Shown: positions 38,676-51,737, counted from the first letter of the stretch. The stretch is 64,000 bases of DNA from Saccoglossus kowalevskii (GCF_000003605.2 NW_003139687.1:1-64000); one strand, 5' to 3'. Notes: generated from the sequence alone by a model not told the origin. A program made the numbers and translations.

Positions 38676-39686
38676 GTAAACTGTGTATAGAGACCACTTG
38701 TCTTATGTGACCACTTTTTAGTCAGTCCCAAGGCATAATGTATACGTAACATGTGTATAGAGACCACCTGTCTTATGTGACCACTTTTAGGCAGTCCCAA
38801 GACATAATGTATGCTTAAACTGTGTATAGAGACCACCTGTCTTATGTGACCACTTTTAGGCAGTCCCAAAGCATAATGTATGCTTAAACTGTGTATAGAG
38901 ACCACCTGTCTTATGTGACCACTTTTAGACAGTCCCAAGGCATAATGTATGCTTAAACTGTGTATAAAGACCACCTGTTTTATGTGACCACTTTTAGACA
39001 GTCCCAAGGCATAATGTATGCGTAACATGTATATAGAGATCACCTGTCTTATGTGACCACTTTTAGGCAGTCCCATGGCATAATGTATGGTTAAACTGTG
39101 TATAGAGACCACCTGTCTTATGTGACCACTTTTAGACAGTCCCAAGGCATAATGTATGCTTCAACTGTGTATAGAGACCACCTGTCTTATGTGACCACTT
39201 TTAGACAGTTCCAAGGCATAATGTATGTGCAACCTGTGTATAAAGAGCACCTGTCTTATGTGACCACTTTTAGGCAGTCCCAAGGCATAATGTATGCGTA
39301 ACCTGTGTATAGAGACCACCTGTTTTATGTGATCACTTTTAGGCAGTCCCAAAGCATAATGTATGCGTAACCTGTATATAAAGACCACTTGTCTTATGTG
39401 ACCACTTTTAGTCAGTCTCAAGGCATAATGTATGCGTAAAATGTGTATAGAGACCACCTGTCTAATGTGACCACTTTTAGGCAGTCCTAAGGCATAATGT
39501 ATGCGTAACCTGTGTATAGAGACCACCTGTCTTATGTGACCACTTTTAGACAGTCCCAAGGCATAATGTATGCGTAACCTGTGTATACAGACTACCTGTC
39601 TTATGTGACCACTTTTAGCCAGTCCCAAGGCATAATGTATGTGCAACCTGTGTATAAAGAGCACCTGTCTTATGTGACCACTTTTA
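38669..39686 (+). repeat. 1.0-kb partial copy of the 0.3-2.2 kb block
   Basis: It matches 1069-2085 at an offset of about 37,601 bp. The two share the private variant CCCATGGCAT (1471 and 39,072), GTATACGTAAC, GCTTCAACTG and TATACAGACTACC. The left edge directly abuts the end of a 12-monomer cassette that ends near 38,675, and a one-base insertion (CACTTTTTAG) lies near 38,716. After 39,686 the next monomer class differs from the partner. Confidence 0.82.
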
Positions 39687-40332
39687 GCCAGTCCCAAGGC
39701 ATAATGTATGCGTAAACTGTGTATAGAGACCTCTTGTCTAATGTGACCACTTTTAGGCAGTCCCAAGGCATAATGTATGCGTAACCTGTGTATAGAGACC
39801 ACCTGTCTTATGTGACCACTTTTAGACAGTCCCAAGGCATAATGTATGCGTAACATGTGTATAGAGATCACCTGTCTTATGTGACCACTTTTAGGCAGTC
39901 CAAAGGCATAATGTATGCGTAAACTGTGTATAGAGACCACCTGTTTTATGTGACCACTTTTATACAGTTCCAAGGCATAATGTATGCGTAAACTGTGCAT
40001 AGAGACCACCTGTCTTATGTGACCACTTTTAGACAGTCCCAAGGCATAATGTATGCGTAAACTGTGCATAGAGACCACCTGTCTTATGTGACCACTTTTA
40101 GGTAGTCCCAAGGCATAATGTATGCGTAACATGTGTATAGAGATCACCTGTCTTATGTGACCACTTTTAGACAGTCCCAAGGCATAATGTATGCGCAACC
40201 TGTGTATAAAAACCACCTGTCTTATGTGAACACTTTTAGCCAGTCCCAAGGCATAATGTATGTGTAACCTGTGTATAGAGACCACCTGTCTTATGTGACC
40301 ACTTTTAGGCAGTCCCAAGGCATAATGTATGT
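39687..40332 (+). repeat. Satellite 39.7-40.3 kb
   Basis: Satellite only. It has GACCTCTTGTCTAATG (near 39,729), TTTTATACAGTTCC and two TGCATAGAGACC units. The order matches 42.14-42.56 and 59.73-60.15 kb. The following AAAAACCACC/GTGAACAC unit near 40,209 is shared with 60.2 kb. Confidence 0.8.
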
Positions 40333-41160
40333 GCAACCTGTGTATAAAGAGCACCTGTCTTATGTGACCACTTTTAGCCAGTCCCAAGGCATAATGTATG
40401 CGTAAACTGTGTATAGAGACCACTTGTCTTATGTGACCACTTTTAGGCAGTCCCAAGGCATAATGTATGCGTAACCTGTGTACAGAGACCACCTGTCTTA
40501 TGTGACCACTTTTAGACAGTCCCAAGGCATAATGTATGCGTAACATGTATATAGAGATCACCTGTCTTATGTGACCACTTTTAGGCAGTCCCAAGGCATA
40601 ATGTATGCGTAAACTGTGTATAGAGACCACCTGTCCTATGTGACCACTTTTAGACAGTCCCAAGGCATAATGTATGCGTAAACTGTGTATAGAGACCACC
40701 TGTCTTATGTGACCACTTTTAGGCAGTCCCAAGGCATAATGTATGCGTAACATGTGTATAGAGATCACCTGTCTTATGTGACCACTTTTAGGCAGTCCCA
40801 AGGCATAATTTATGCTTAAACTGTGTATAGAGACCACCTGTCTTATGTGACCACTTTTAGGCAGTCCCAAGGCATAATGTACGCTTAAACTGTGTATAGA
40901 GACCACCTGTCTTATGTGACCACTTTTAGACAGTCCCACGGCATAATGTATGATTAAACTGTGTATAAAGACCACCTGTTTTATGTGACCATTTTTAGGC
41001 AGTCCCAAGGCATAATGTATGCGTAACCTGTGTATACAGACCACCTGTCTTATGTGACCACTTTTAGACAGTCCCAAGGCATAATGTATGAGTAAACTGT
41101 GTATATAGACCACCTGTCTTATGTGACCACTTTAAGCCAGTCCCAATGCATAATGTATGC
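40333..41160 (+). repeat. 12-monomer cassette, copy 5
   Basis: The spacings are 468 and 813 bp. Variants include TACAGAGACC near 40,481, ACATGTATATAG near 40,545, CACGGCATAATG and ATGATTAAAC near 40,937-40,955, and CTTTAAGCCAG at the end. CACGGCATAATG with ATGATTAAAC is also found in the partial cassette near 31,000, and ATGATTAAAC is found in copy 2. Confidence 0.86.
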
Positions 41161-41759
41161 GTAACCTGTGTATAAAGACCACCTGTCTTATGTGACCAGT
41201 TTTAGGCAGTCCCAAGGCATAATGTATGTGCAACCTGTGTATAAAGAGCACCTCTCTTATGTGACCACTTTTAGGCAGTCCCAAGGCATAATGTATGTGC
41301 AACCTGTGTATAAAAACCACTTGTCTTATGTGATCACTTTTAGGCAGTCCCTAGGCATAATGTATGCGTAACCTGTGTATAAAGACCACCTGTCTTATGT
41401 GACCACTTTTAGGCAGTCCCAAGGCATAATGTATGTGCAACCTGTGTATAAAGAGCACCTGTCTTATGTGACCACTTTTAGGCAGTCCCAATTCATAATG
41501 TATGTGCAACCTGTGTATAGAGACCACCTGTCTTATGTGATCACTTTTAGGCAGTCCCAAAGCATAATGTATGCGTAACCTGTGTATAGAGACCACCTGT
41601 CTTATGTGACCTCTTTTAGACAGTCCCAAGGCATAATGTATGCGTAACATGTGTATAGAGATCACCTGTCTTATGTGACCACTTTTAGGCAGTCCCAAGG
41701 CATAATGTACGCTTAAACTGTGTATAGAGACCACCTGTCTTATGTGACCACTTTTAGAC

Positions 41760-42160
41760 AGTCCCAAGGCATAATGTATGCTTAAACTGTGTATAATGAC
41801 CACCTGTTTTATGTGACCATTTTTAGGCAGTCCCAAGGCATAATGTATGCGTAACCTGTGTATACAGACCACCTGTCTTATGTGACCACTTTTAGGCAGT
41901 CCCAAGGCATAATGTATGAGTAAACTGTGTATATAAACCACCTGTCTTATGTGACCACTTTTAGCCAGTCCCAATGCATAATGTATGCGTAACCTGTGTA
42001 TAAAGACCACATGTCTTATATGACCACTTTTAGGCAGTCCCAAGGCATAATGTATGTGCAACCTGTGTATAAAGAGCACCTGTCTTATGTGACCACTTTT
42101 AGCCAGTCCCAAGGCATAATGTATGCGTAAACTGTGTATAGAGACCTCTTGTCTAATGTG
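41760..42160 (+). repeat. Block repeated 12 monomers later, first copy
   Basis: It matches 42,588-42,988 at exactly 828 bp, with ACCTGTTTTATG (41,801 and 42,629), CACATGTCTTATATGACC (42,008 and 42,836) and GACCTCTTG (42,143 and 42,971). It corresponds to the right part of the 12-monomer cassette plus its extension. One difference is GTATAATGACC here against GTATAAAGACC. Confidence 0.83.
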
Positions 42161-42560
42161 ACCACTTTTAGGCAGTCCCAAGGCATAATGTATGCGTAAC
42201 CTGTGTATAGAGACCACCTGTCTTATGTGACCACTTTTAGACAGTCCCAAGGCATAATGTATGCGTAACATAAGTATAGAGATCACCTGTCTTATGTGAC
42301 CACTTTTAGGCAGTCCAAAGGCATAATGTATGCGTAAACTGTGTATAGAGACCACCTGTTTTATGTGACCACTTTTATACAGTTCCAAGGCATAATGTAT
42401 GCGTAAACTGTGCATAGAGACCACCTGTCTTATGTGACCACTTTTAGACAGTCCCAAGTCATAATGTATGCGTAAACTGTGCATAGAGACCACCTGTCTT
42501 ATGTGACCACTTTTAGGTAGTCCCAAGGCATAATGTATGCGTAACATGTGTATAGAGATC
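42135..42560 (+). repeat. 0.43-kb block shared with 59.7-60.2 kb, copy 1
   Basis: It matches 59,728-60,153 at an offset of 17,593 bp. The two share ACATAAGTATAGAG (42,268 and 59,861), which I saw nowhere else, as well as GACCTCTTG, TATACAGTTCC, CAAGTCATAATG and two TGCATAGAG units. It overlaps the 12-monomer duplication at its left end. Confidence 0.83.
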
Positions 42561-42587
42561 ACCTGTCTTATGTGACCACTTTTAGAC

Positions 42588-42988
42588 AGTCCCAAGGCAT
42601 AATGTATGCTTAAACTGTGTATAAAGACCACCTGTTTTATGTGACCATTTTTAGGCAGTCCCAAGGCATAATGTATGCGTAACCTGTGTATACAGACCAC
42701 CTGTCTTATGTGACCACTTTTAGGCAGTCCCAAGGCATAATGTATGAGTAAACTGTGTATATAGACCACCTGTCTTATGTGACCACTTTTAGCCAGTCCC
42801 AATGCATAATGTATGCGTAACCTGTGTATAAAGACCACATGTCTTATATGACCACTTTTAGGCAGTCCCAAGGCATAATGTATGTGCAACCTGTGTATAA
42901 AGAGCACCTGTCTTATGTGACCACTTTTAGCCAGTCCCAAGGCATAATGTATGCGTAAACTGTGTATAGAGACCTCTTGTCTAATGTG
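42588..42988 (+). repeat. Block repeated 12 monomers later, second copy
   Basis: This is the second copy, offset 828 bp. The match ends near 42,990, where TTTTAGACAG replaces TTTTAGGCAG. Confidence 0.83.
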
Positions 42989-45900
42989 ACCACTTTTAGA
43001 CAGTCCCAAGGCATAATGTATGCGCAACCTGTGTATAAAAACCACCTGTCTTATGTGACCACTTTTAGCCAGTCCCAAGGCATAATGTATGCGTAACATG
43101 TGTATAGAGATCACCTGTCTTATGTGACCACTTTTAGGCAGTCCCAAGGCATAATGTATGCTTAAACTGTGTATAGAGACCACCTGTCTTATGTGACCAC
43201 TTTTAGGCAGTCCCAAGGTACAATGTATGCTTAAACTGTGTATAGAGATCACCTGTCTTATGTGACCACTTTTAGACAGTCCCAAGGCATTATGTATGCG
43301 CAACCTGTGCATAAAAACCACCTGTCTTATGTGACCACTTTTAGCCAGTCCCAAGGCATAATGTATGCGTAACCTGTGTATAGAGACCACCTGTCTTATG
43401 TGACCACATTTAGGCAGTCTCAAGGCATAATGTATGTGCAACCTGTGTATAAAGAGCACCTGTCTTATGTGACCACTTTTAGCCAGTCCCAAGGCATAAT
43501 GTATGCGTAACCTGTGTATAAAGACCACCTGTCTTATGTGACAACTTTTAGGCAGTCCCAAGGCATAATGTATGCGCAACCTGTGTATAAAGACCACCTG
43601 TCTTATGTGACCACTTTTAGACAGTCCCAAGGCATAATGTATGCGTAACATGTGTATAGAGATCACCTCTCTTATGTGACCACTTTTAGGCAGTCCCAAG
43701 GCATAATGTATGCGTAAACTGTGTATAGAGACCACCTGTCTTATGTGACCACTTTTAGACAGTCCCAAGGCATAATGTATGCGTAAACTGTGTATAGAGA
43801 CCACCTGTCTTATGTGACCACTTTTAGGCAGTCCCATAGCATATTGTATGCGTAACATGTGTATAGAGATCACCTGTCTTATGTGACCACTTTTAGGCAG
43901 TTCCAAGGCATAATGTATGCGTAACATGTGTATACAGATCACCTGTCTTATGTGACCACTTTTAGGCAGTCCCAAGGCATAATATATGTGCAACCTGTGT
44001 ATAGAGACCACCAGTCTTATGTGATTACTTTTAGGCAGTCCCAAAGCATAATGTATGCGTAAAATGTGTATAGAGACCCCCTGTCTATTGTGACCACTTT
44101 TAGGCAGTCCCAAGGCATAATGTATGCTTAAACTGTGTATAAAGACCACCGTTTTACGTGATCACTTTTAGGCAGTCCCAAGGCATAATGTATGCGCAAC
44201 CTGTGTATAAAGACCACCTGTCTTATGTGATCACTTTTAGGCAGTCCCAAGGCATAATGTATGCGCAACCTGTGTATAAAGAGCACCTGTCTTATGTGAC
44301 CACTTTTAGCCAGTCCCAAGGCATAATGTGTGCGTAAACTGTGTATAGAGACCACTTGTCTTATGTGACCACTTTTAGGCAGTCCCAAGGCATAATGTAT
44401 GCGTAACCTGTGTATAGAGACCACCTGTCTTATGTGACCACTTTTAGACAGTCCCAAGGCATAATGTATGCGTAACATGTGTATAGAGATCACCTGTCTT
44501 ATGTGACCACTTTTAGGCAGTCCCAAGGCATAATGTATGCGTAAACTGTGTATAGAGACCACCTGTCTTATGTGACCACTTTTAGACAGTCCCAAGGCAT
44601 AATGTATGCATAAACTGTGCATAGAGACCACCTGTCTTATGTGACCACTTTTAGGCAGTCCCAAGGCATAATGTATGGGTAACATGTGTATAGAGACCAC
44701 CTGTCTTATGTGACCACTTTTAGGCAGTCCCAAGGCATAATGTACGCTTTAACTTTGTATAGAGACCACCTGTCTTATGTGACCACTTTTAGACAGTCCC
44801 AAGGCATAATGTATGCTTAAACTGTGTATAAAGACCACTTGTCTTATGTGACCACTTTTAGTCAGTCTCAAGGCATAATGTATGCGTAAACTATGTATAG
44901 AGACCACCTGTTTTATGTGACCACTTTTAGACAGTCCCAAGGCATAATGTATGCGTAACATGTGTATAGAGATCACCTGTTTTATGTGACCACTTTTAGA
45001 CAGTCCCAAGGCATAATGTATGCTTAAACTGTGTATTGAGACCACCTGTCTTATGTGACCACTTTTAGGCAGTCCCAAGGTACAATGTATGCGTAAACTG
45101 TGTATAGAGACCACCTGTCTTATGTGATCACTTTTAGGTAGTCCCAAGGCATAATGTATGCGTAACATGTGTACAGAGATCACCTGTCTTATGTGATCAA
45201 TTTTAGGCAGTCCCAAAGCATAATGTATGCGTAACCTGTGTATAAAGACCACTTGTCTTATGTGACCACTTTTAGGCAGTCCCAAGGCATAATGTATGCG
45301 CAACCTGTGTATAAAGACCACCTGTCTTATGTGACCACTTTTAGACAGTCCCAAGGCATTATGTATGCGCAACCTGTGTATAAAAACCACCTGTCTTATG
45401 TGACCACTTTTAGCCAGTCCCAAGGCATAATGTATGCGTAACCTGTGTATAGAGACCACCTGTCTTATGTGACCACTTTTAGGCAGTCTCAAGGCATAAT
45501 GTATGTGCAACCTGTGTATAAAGAGCACCTGTCTTATGTGACCACTTTTAGCCAGTCCCAAGGCATAATGTATGCGTAACCTGTGTATAAAGACCACCTG
45601 TTTTATGTGACAACTTTTAGGCAGTCCCAAGGCATAATGTATGCGTAACATGTGTATAGAGATCACCTGTCTTATGTGACCACTTTTAGGCAGTCCCAAG
45701 GCATAATGTATGCTTAAACTGTGTATAGAGACCACCTGTCTTATGTGACCACTTTTAGGCAGTCCCAAGGTACAATGTATGCTTAAACTGTGTATAGAGA
45801 TCACCTGTCTTATGTGACCACTTTTAGACAGTCCCAAGGCATAATGTATGTGCAACCTGTGTATAAAGAGCACCTGTCTTATGTGACCACTTTTAGGCAG

Positions 45901-46284
45901 TCTCAAGGCATAATGTATGCGTAACCTGTGTATAAAGAGCACCTGTCTTATGTGACCAGTTTTAGGCAGTCCCAAGGCATAATGTATGTGCAACCTGTGT
46001 ATAAAGAGCACCTGTCTTATGTGACCACTTTTAGGCAGTCCCAAGGCATAATGTATGTGCAACCTGTGTATAAAGACAACTTGTCTTATGTGATCACTTT
46101 TAGGCAGTCCCTAGGCATAATGTATGCGTAACCTGTGTATAAAGACCACCTGTCTTATGTGACCACTTTTAGGCATTCCCAAGGCATAATGTATGTGCAA
46201 CCTGTGTATAAAGAGCACCTGTCTTATGTGACCACTTTTAGGCAGTCCCAATTCATAATGTATGTGCAACCTGAGTATAGAGAC
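42989..46284 (+). repeat. Mixed satellite domain, 43.0-46.3 kb
   Basis: Satellite only. Markers are AAGGTACAATG (near 43,216, 45,078, 45,768), the ACCGTTTTACG unit (44,149), GACCCCCTG with CTATTGTG near 44,075, TCCCTAGGC near 46,108 and ATTCATAATG at 46,250. The segment from 45,200 to 45,620 has the same order as 61.26-61.7 kb. Confidence 0.82.
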
Positions 46285-47412
46285 CACCTGTCTTATGTGA
46301 TCACTTTTAGGCAGTCCCAAAGCATAATGTATGCGTAACCTGTGTATAAAGACCACTTGTCTTATGTGACCACTTTTACGCAGTCCCAAGGCATAATGTA
46401 TGCGCAACCTGTGTATAAAGACCACCTGTCTTATGTGACCACTTTTAGACAGTCCCAATGCATTATGTATGCGCAACCTGTGTATAAAAACCACCTGTCT
46501 TATGTGACCACTTTTAGCCAGTCCCAAGGCATAATGTATGCGTAACCTGTGTATAGAGACCACCTGTCTTATGTGACCACTTTTAGGCAGTCTCAAGGCA
46601 TAATGTATGTGCAACCTGTGTATAAAGAGCACCTGTCTTATGTGACCACTTTTAGCCAGTCCCAAGGAATAATGTATGCGTAACCTGTGTATAAAGACCA
46701 CCTGTCTTATGTGACAACTTTTAGGCAGTCCCAAGGCATAATGTATGTGTAACCTGTGTATAAAAACCACTTGTCTTATGTGACCACGTTTAGGCAGTCC
46801 CAAGGCATAATGTATGCGCAACCTGTGTATAAAGACCACCTGTCTTATGTGACCACTTTTAGACAGTCCCAAGGCATTATGTATGCGCAACCTGTGTATA
46901 AAAACCACCTGTCTTATGTGACCACTTTTAGCCAGTCCCAAGGCATAAAGTATGCGTAACCTGTGTATAGAGACCACCTGTCTTATGTGACCACTTTTAG
47001 GCAGTCTCAAGGCATAATGTATGTGCAACCTGTGTATAAAGAGCACCTGTCTTATGTGAACACTTTTAGCCAGTCCCAAGGCATAATGTATGCGTAACCT
47101 GTGTATAAAGACCACCTGTCTTATGTGACAACTTTTAGGCAGTCCGAAGGCATAATGTATGCGCAACCAGTGTATAAAGACCACCTGTCTTATGTGACCA
47201 CTTTTAGACAGTCCCAAGGCATAATGTATGCGTAACATGTGTATAGAGATCACCTGTCTTATGTGACCACTTTTAGGCAGTTCCAAGGCATAATGTATGC
47301 GTAAACTGTGTATAGAGACCACCTGTCTTATGTGACCACTTTTAGACAGTCCCAAGGCATAATGTATGCGTAAACTGTGTATAGAGACCATCTGTCTTAT
47401 GTGACCACTTTT
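46285..47412 (+). repeat. 1.13-kb block, copy 1 (partner at 61.3-62.4 kb)
   Basis: It matches 61,257-62,384 at an offset of 14,972 bp (217 monomers minus 1). Shared units include CACGTTTAGGCAG, GGCATTATG, CATAAAGTATGCG, GTGAACAC and CAGTCCGAAGG. Differences include ACTTTTACGCAG and CCAATGCATTATG here. The edges are clear: ACCTGAGTATAG upstream here is absent in the partner, and TTTTAGGCAG meets TTTTAGCCAG downstream. Confidence 0.86.
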
Positions 47413-47779
47413 AGGCAGTCCCAAGGCATATTGTATGCGTAACATGTGTATAGAGACCACCTGTCTTATGTTACCACTTTTTGGCACTTCCAAGGCATAA
47501 TGTATGCGTAACATGTGTATAGAGATCACCTGTCTTATGTGACCACTTTTAGGCAGTCCCAAGGCATAATATATGTGCAACCTGTGTATAGAGACCACCT
47601 GTCTTATGTGATTACTTTTAGGCAGTCCCAAAGCATAATGTATGCGTAACCTGTGTATAAAGACCACTTGTCTTATGTGACCACTTTTAGCCAGTCCCAA
47701 AGCATAATGTATGCGTAAAATGTGTATAGAGACCCCCTGTCTTATGTGACCACTTTTAAGGCAGTCCCAAGGCATAATG

Positions 47780-50700
47780 TATGCGTAAACTGTGTATAGA
47801 GACCACCTGTCTTATGTGACCACTTTTAGACAGTCCCAAGGCATAATGTATGCGTAAACTGTGTATATAGACCACCTGTCATATGTGACCACTTTTAGAC
47901 AATCCCAAGGCATAATGTATGCGTAACCTGTGTATATAGACCACCTGTCTTATGTGACCACTTTTAGGCAGTCCCAAGGCATAATGTGTGCGTAAACTGT
48001 GTATAGAGACCACCTGTCTTATGTGACCACTTTTAGGCAGTCCCAAGGCATAATGTATGCGTAACCTGTGTATAGAGACCACCTGTCTTATGTGACCACT
48101 TTTAGGCAGTCCCAAGGCATAATGTATGCGTAACCTGTGTATATAGACCACCTGTCTTATGTGACCACTTTTAGACAGTCCCAAGGCATAATGTATGCGT
48201 AAACTGTGTATATAGACCACCTGTCTATTGTGACCACTTTTAGGCAGTCCCAAGGCATAATATATGCGCAACCTGTGTATAAAGATCACCTGTCTTATGT
48301 GACCACTTTTAGACAGTCCCAAGGCATAATGTATGTGCAACCTGTGTATAAAGACCACCTGTCTTATGTGACCACTTTTAGACAGTCCCAAGACATAATG
48401 TATGCGTAACCTGTGTATAAAGACCACCTGTCTTATGTGACGACTTTTAGGCAGTCCCAAGGCATAATGTATGCGTAAACTGTGCATATAGACCACCTGT
48501 CTTATGTGACCACTTTTAGACAGTCCCAAGGCATAATGTATGCGTAAACTGTGTATATAGACCACCTGTCTTATGTGACCACTTTTAGACAATCCCAAAG
48601 CATAATGTATGCGTAACCTGTGTATATAGACCACCTGTCTTATGTGACCACTTTTAGGCAGTCCCAAGGCATAATGTGTGCGTAAACTGTGTATAGAGAC
48701 CACCTGTCTTATGAGACCACTTTTAGGCAGTCCCAAGGCATAATGTATGCGTAACCTGTGTATAGAGACCACCTGTCTTATGTGACCACTTTTAGGCAGT
48801 CCCAAGGCATAATGTGTGCGTAAACTGTGTATAGAGACCACCTGTCTTATGTGACCACTTTTAGGCAGTCCCAAGGCATAATGTATGCGTAACCTGTGTA
48901 TAGAGACCACCTGTCTTATGTGACCACTTTTAGGCAGTCCCAAGGCATAATGTATGCGTAAACTGTGTATATAGACCACCTGTCTTATGTGACCACTTTT
49001 AGACAGTCCCAAGGCATAATGTATGCGTAAACTGTGTATATAGACCACCTGTCTATTGTGACCACTTTTAGGCAGTCCCAAGGCATAATGTATGCGCAAC
49101 CTGTGTATAAAGATCACCTGTCTTATGTGACCACTTTTAGACAGTCCCAAGGCATAATGTATGCGTAACCTGTGTATAAAGACCACCTGTCTTATGTGAC
49201 CACTTTTAGACAGTCCCAAGGCATAATGTATGCGTAACCTGTGTATAAAGACCACCTGTCTTATGTGACCACTTTTAGACAGTCCCAAAGCATAATGTAT
49301 GCGTAACCTGTGTATAGAGATCACCTGTCTTATGTGACCACTTTTAGACAGTCCCAAGGCATAATGTATGCGTAACCTGTGTATAAAGACCACCTGTCTT
49401 ATGTGACCACTTTTAGACAGTCCCAAGGCATAATGTATGCGTAACCTGTGTATAAAGACCACCTGTCTTATGTGACCACTTTTAGACAGTCCCAAAGCAT
49501 AATGTATGCGTAACCTGTGTATAGAGACCACCTGTCTTATGTGACCACTTTTAGACAGTCCCAAGGCATAATGTATGCGTAAACTGTGTATATAGACCAC
49601 CTGTCTTATGTGACCACCTTTAGGCAGTCCCAAGGCATAATGTATGCGTAACCTGTGTATAGAGACCACCTGTCTTATGTGACCATTTTTAGGCAGTCCC
49701 AAGGCATAATGTATGCGTAAACTGTGTATATAGACCACCTGTCTTATGTGACCACTTTTTGGCAGTCCCAAGGCATAATGTATGCGGAAACTGTGTATAA
49801 AGACCACTTTTCTTATGTGACCACTTTTAGACAGTCCCAAGGCATAATGTATGCGTAACCTGTGTATAGAGACCACCTGTCTTATGTGACCACTTTTAGA
49901 CAGTCCCAAGGCATAATGTATGCGTAAACTGTGTATATAGACCACCTGTCTTATGTGACCACTTTTAGGCAGTCCCAAGGCATAATGTATGCGTAAACTG
50001 TGTATATAGACCACCTGTCTTATGTGACCACTTTTAGGCAGTCCCAAGGCATAATGTATGCGTAAACTGTGTATATAGACCACCTGTCTATTGTGACCAC
50101 TTTTAGGCAGTCCCAAGGCATAATGTATGCGCAACCTGTGTATAAAGACCACCTGTCTTATGTGACCACTTTTTAGGCAGTCCCAAGGCATAATGTATGA
50201 GTTACCTGTGTATAAAGACCACCTGTCTTATGTGACCACTTTTAGACAGTCCCAAGGCATAATGTATGCGTAACCTGTGTATAAAGACCACCTGTCTTAT
50301 GTGACCACTTTTAGACAGTCCCAAGGCATAATGTATGAGTTACCTGTGTATAGAGACCACCTGTCTTATGTGACCATTTTTAGGCAGTCCCAAGGCATAA
50401 TGTATGCGTAAACTGTGTATATAGACCACCTGTCTTATGTGACCACTTTTTGGCAGTCCCAAGGCATAATGTATGCGGAAACTGTGTATAAAGACCACTT
50501 TTCTTATGTGACCACTTTTAGACAGTCCCAAGGCATAATGTATGCGTAACCTGTGTATAGAGACCACCTGTCTTATGTGACCACTTTTAGACAGTCCCAA
50601 GGCATAATGTATGCGTAAACTGTGTATATAGACCACCTGTCTATTGTGACCACTTTTAGGCAGTCCCAAGGCATAATGTATGCGCAACCTGTGTATAAAG

Positions 50701-51150
50701 ACCACCTGTCTTATGTGACCACTTTTAGACAGTCCCAAGGCATAATGTATGCGTAACCTGTGTATAAAGACCACCTGTCTTATGTGACCATTTGTAGGCA
50801 GTCCCAAGGCATAATGTATGCGTAAACTGTGTATATAGACCACCTGTCTCATGTGACCACTTTTAGTCAGTCCCAAGGCATAATGTATGCGTAAACTGTG
50901 TATATAGACCACCTGTCTATTGTGACCACTTTTAGGCAGTCCCAAGGCATAATGTATGCGCAACCTGAGTATAAAGACCACCTGTCTTATGTGACCACTT
51001 TTAGACAGTCCCAAGGCATAATGTATGCGTAACCTGTGTATAAAGACCACCTGTCTTATGTGACCATTTTTAGGCAGTCCCAAGGCATAATGTATGCGCA
51101 ACCTGTGTATAAAGTCCACCTGTCTTATGTGACCACTTTTAGACACTCCC
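47780..51150 (+). repeat. C domain, copy 2
   Basis: It has the same composition as 27.5-30.8 kb. ATGAGTTACCTG occurs at 50,199 and 50,337, again 138 bp apart. ATAATGTGTGCG (47,981, 48,671, 48,809) shows spacings of 690 and 138 bp. ATGCGGAAACTG (49,781 and 50,472) shows 690 bp plus one inserted base near 50,171. GACAATCCC (47,899 and 48,590) is rare. A three-monomer duplication is visible from AGTCCCAAAGC at 49,281 and 49,488. Confidence 0.83.
48300..48753 (+). repeat. 0.45-kb block shared with the window's right end, copy 1
   Basis: It matches 63,547-64,000 at an offset of 15,247 bp (221 monomers minus 2). Shared in order: ATGTGCAACCTG with AAAGACC, AAGACATAATG, TGTGACGAC, GACAATCCC and ATAATGTGTGCG. 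Differences include TGCATATAG here against TGTATATAG there. The true length is unknown because the partner is cut by the window end. Confidence 0.82.
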
Positions 51151-51461
51151 TAGGCATAATGTATGCGAAAATTGTGTATATAGACCACCTGTCTTATGTG
51201 ACCACTTTTAGACAGTCCCAAGGCATAATGTATGCGTAACCTGTGTATAAAGACCACCTGTCTTATGTGACCACTTTTAGACAGTCCCAAAGCATAATGT
51301 ATGCGCAACCTGTGTATAAAGACCACTTTTCTTATGTGACCATTTTTAGGCAGTCCCAAAGAATAATGTATGCGCAACCTGTGTATAAAGACCACTTTTC
51401 TTATGTGACCATTTTTAGGCAGTCCCAAGGCATAATGTATGCGTAACCTGTGTATACAGAC

Positions 51462-51737
51462 CACCTGTCTTATGTGATCACTTTTAGGCAGTCCCAAGGC
51501 ATAATGTATGAGTAAACTGTGTATATAGACCACCTGTCTTATGTGACCACTTTTAGCCAGTCCCAATGCATAATGTAAGCGTAACCTGTGTATAAAGACC
51601 ACCTGCCTTATGTGACCACTTTTAGGCAGTCCCAAGTCATAATGTATGCGCAACCTGTGTATAAAGACCACCTGTCTTATGTGACCACTTTTAGACAGTC
51701 CCAAGGCATTATGTATGCGCAACCTGTGTATAAAAAC
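51462..51737 (+). repeat. 276-bp tandem duplication, first copy
   Basis: Four monomers are repeated at 51,738-52,013. Each copy holds GAGTAAACTG/TATATAG, CCCAATGCATAATGTAAGC, ACCTGCCTTATG with CAAGTCATAATG, and GGCATTATG. The single-unit version of this block is at 19.97-20.2 and 27.0-27.2 kb. Confidence 0.86.
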
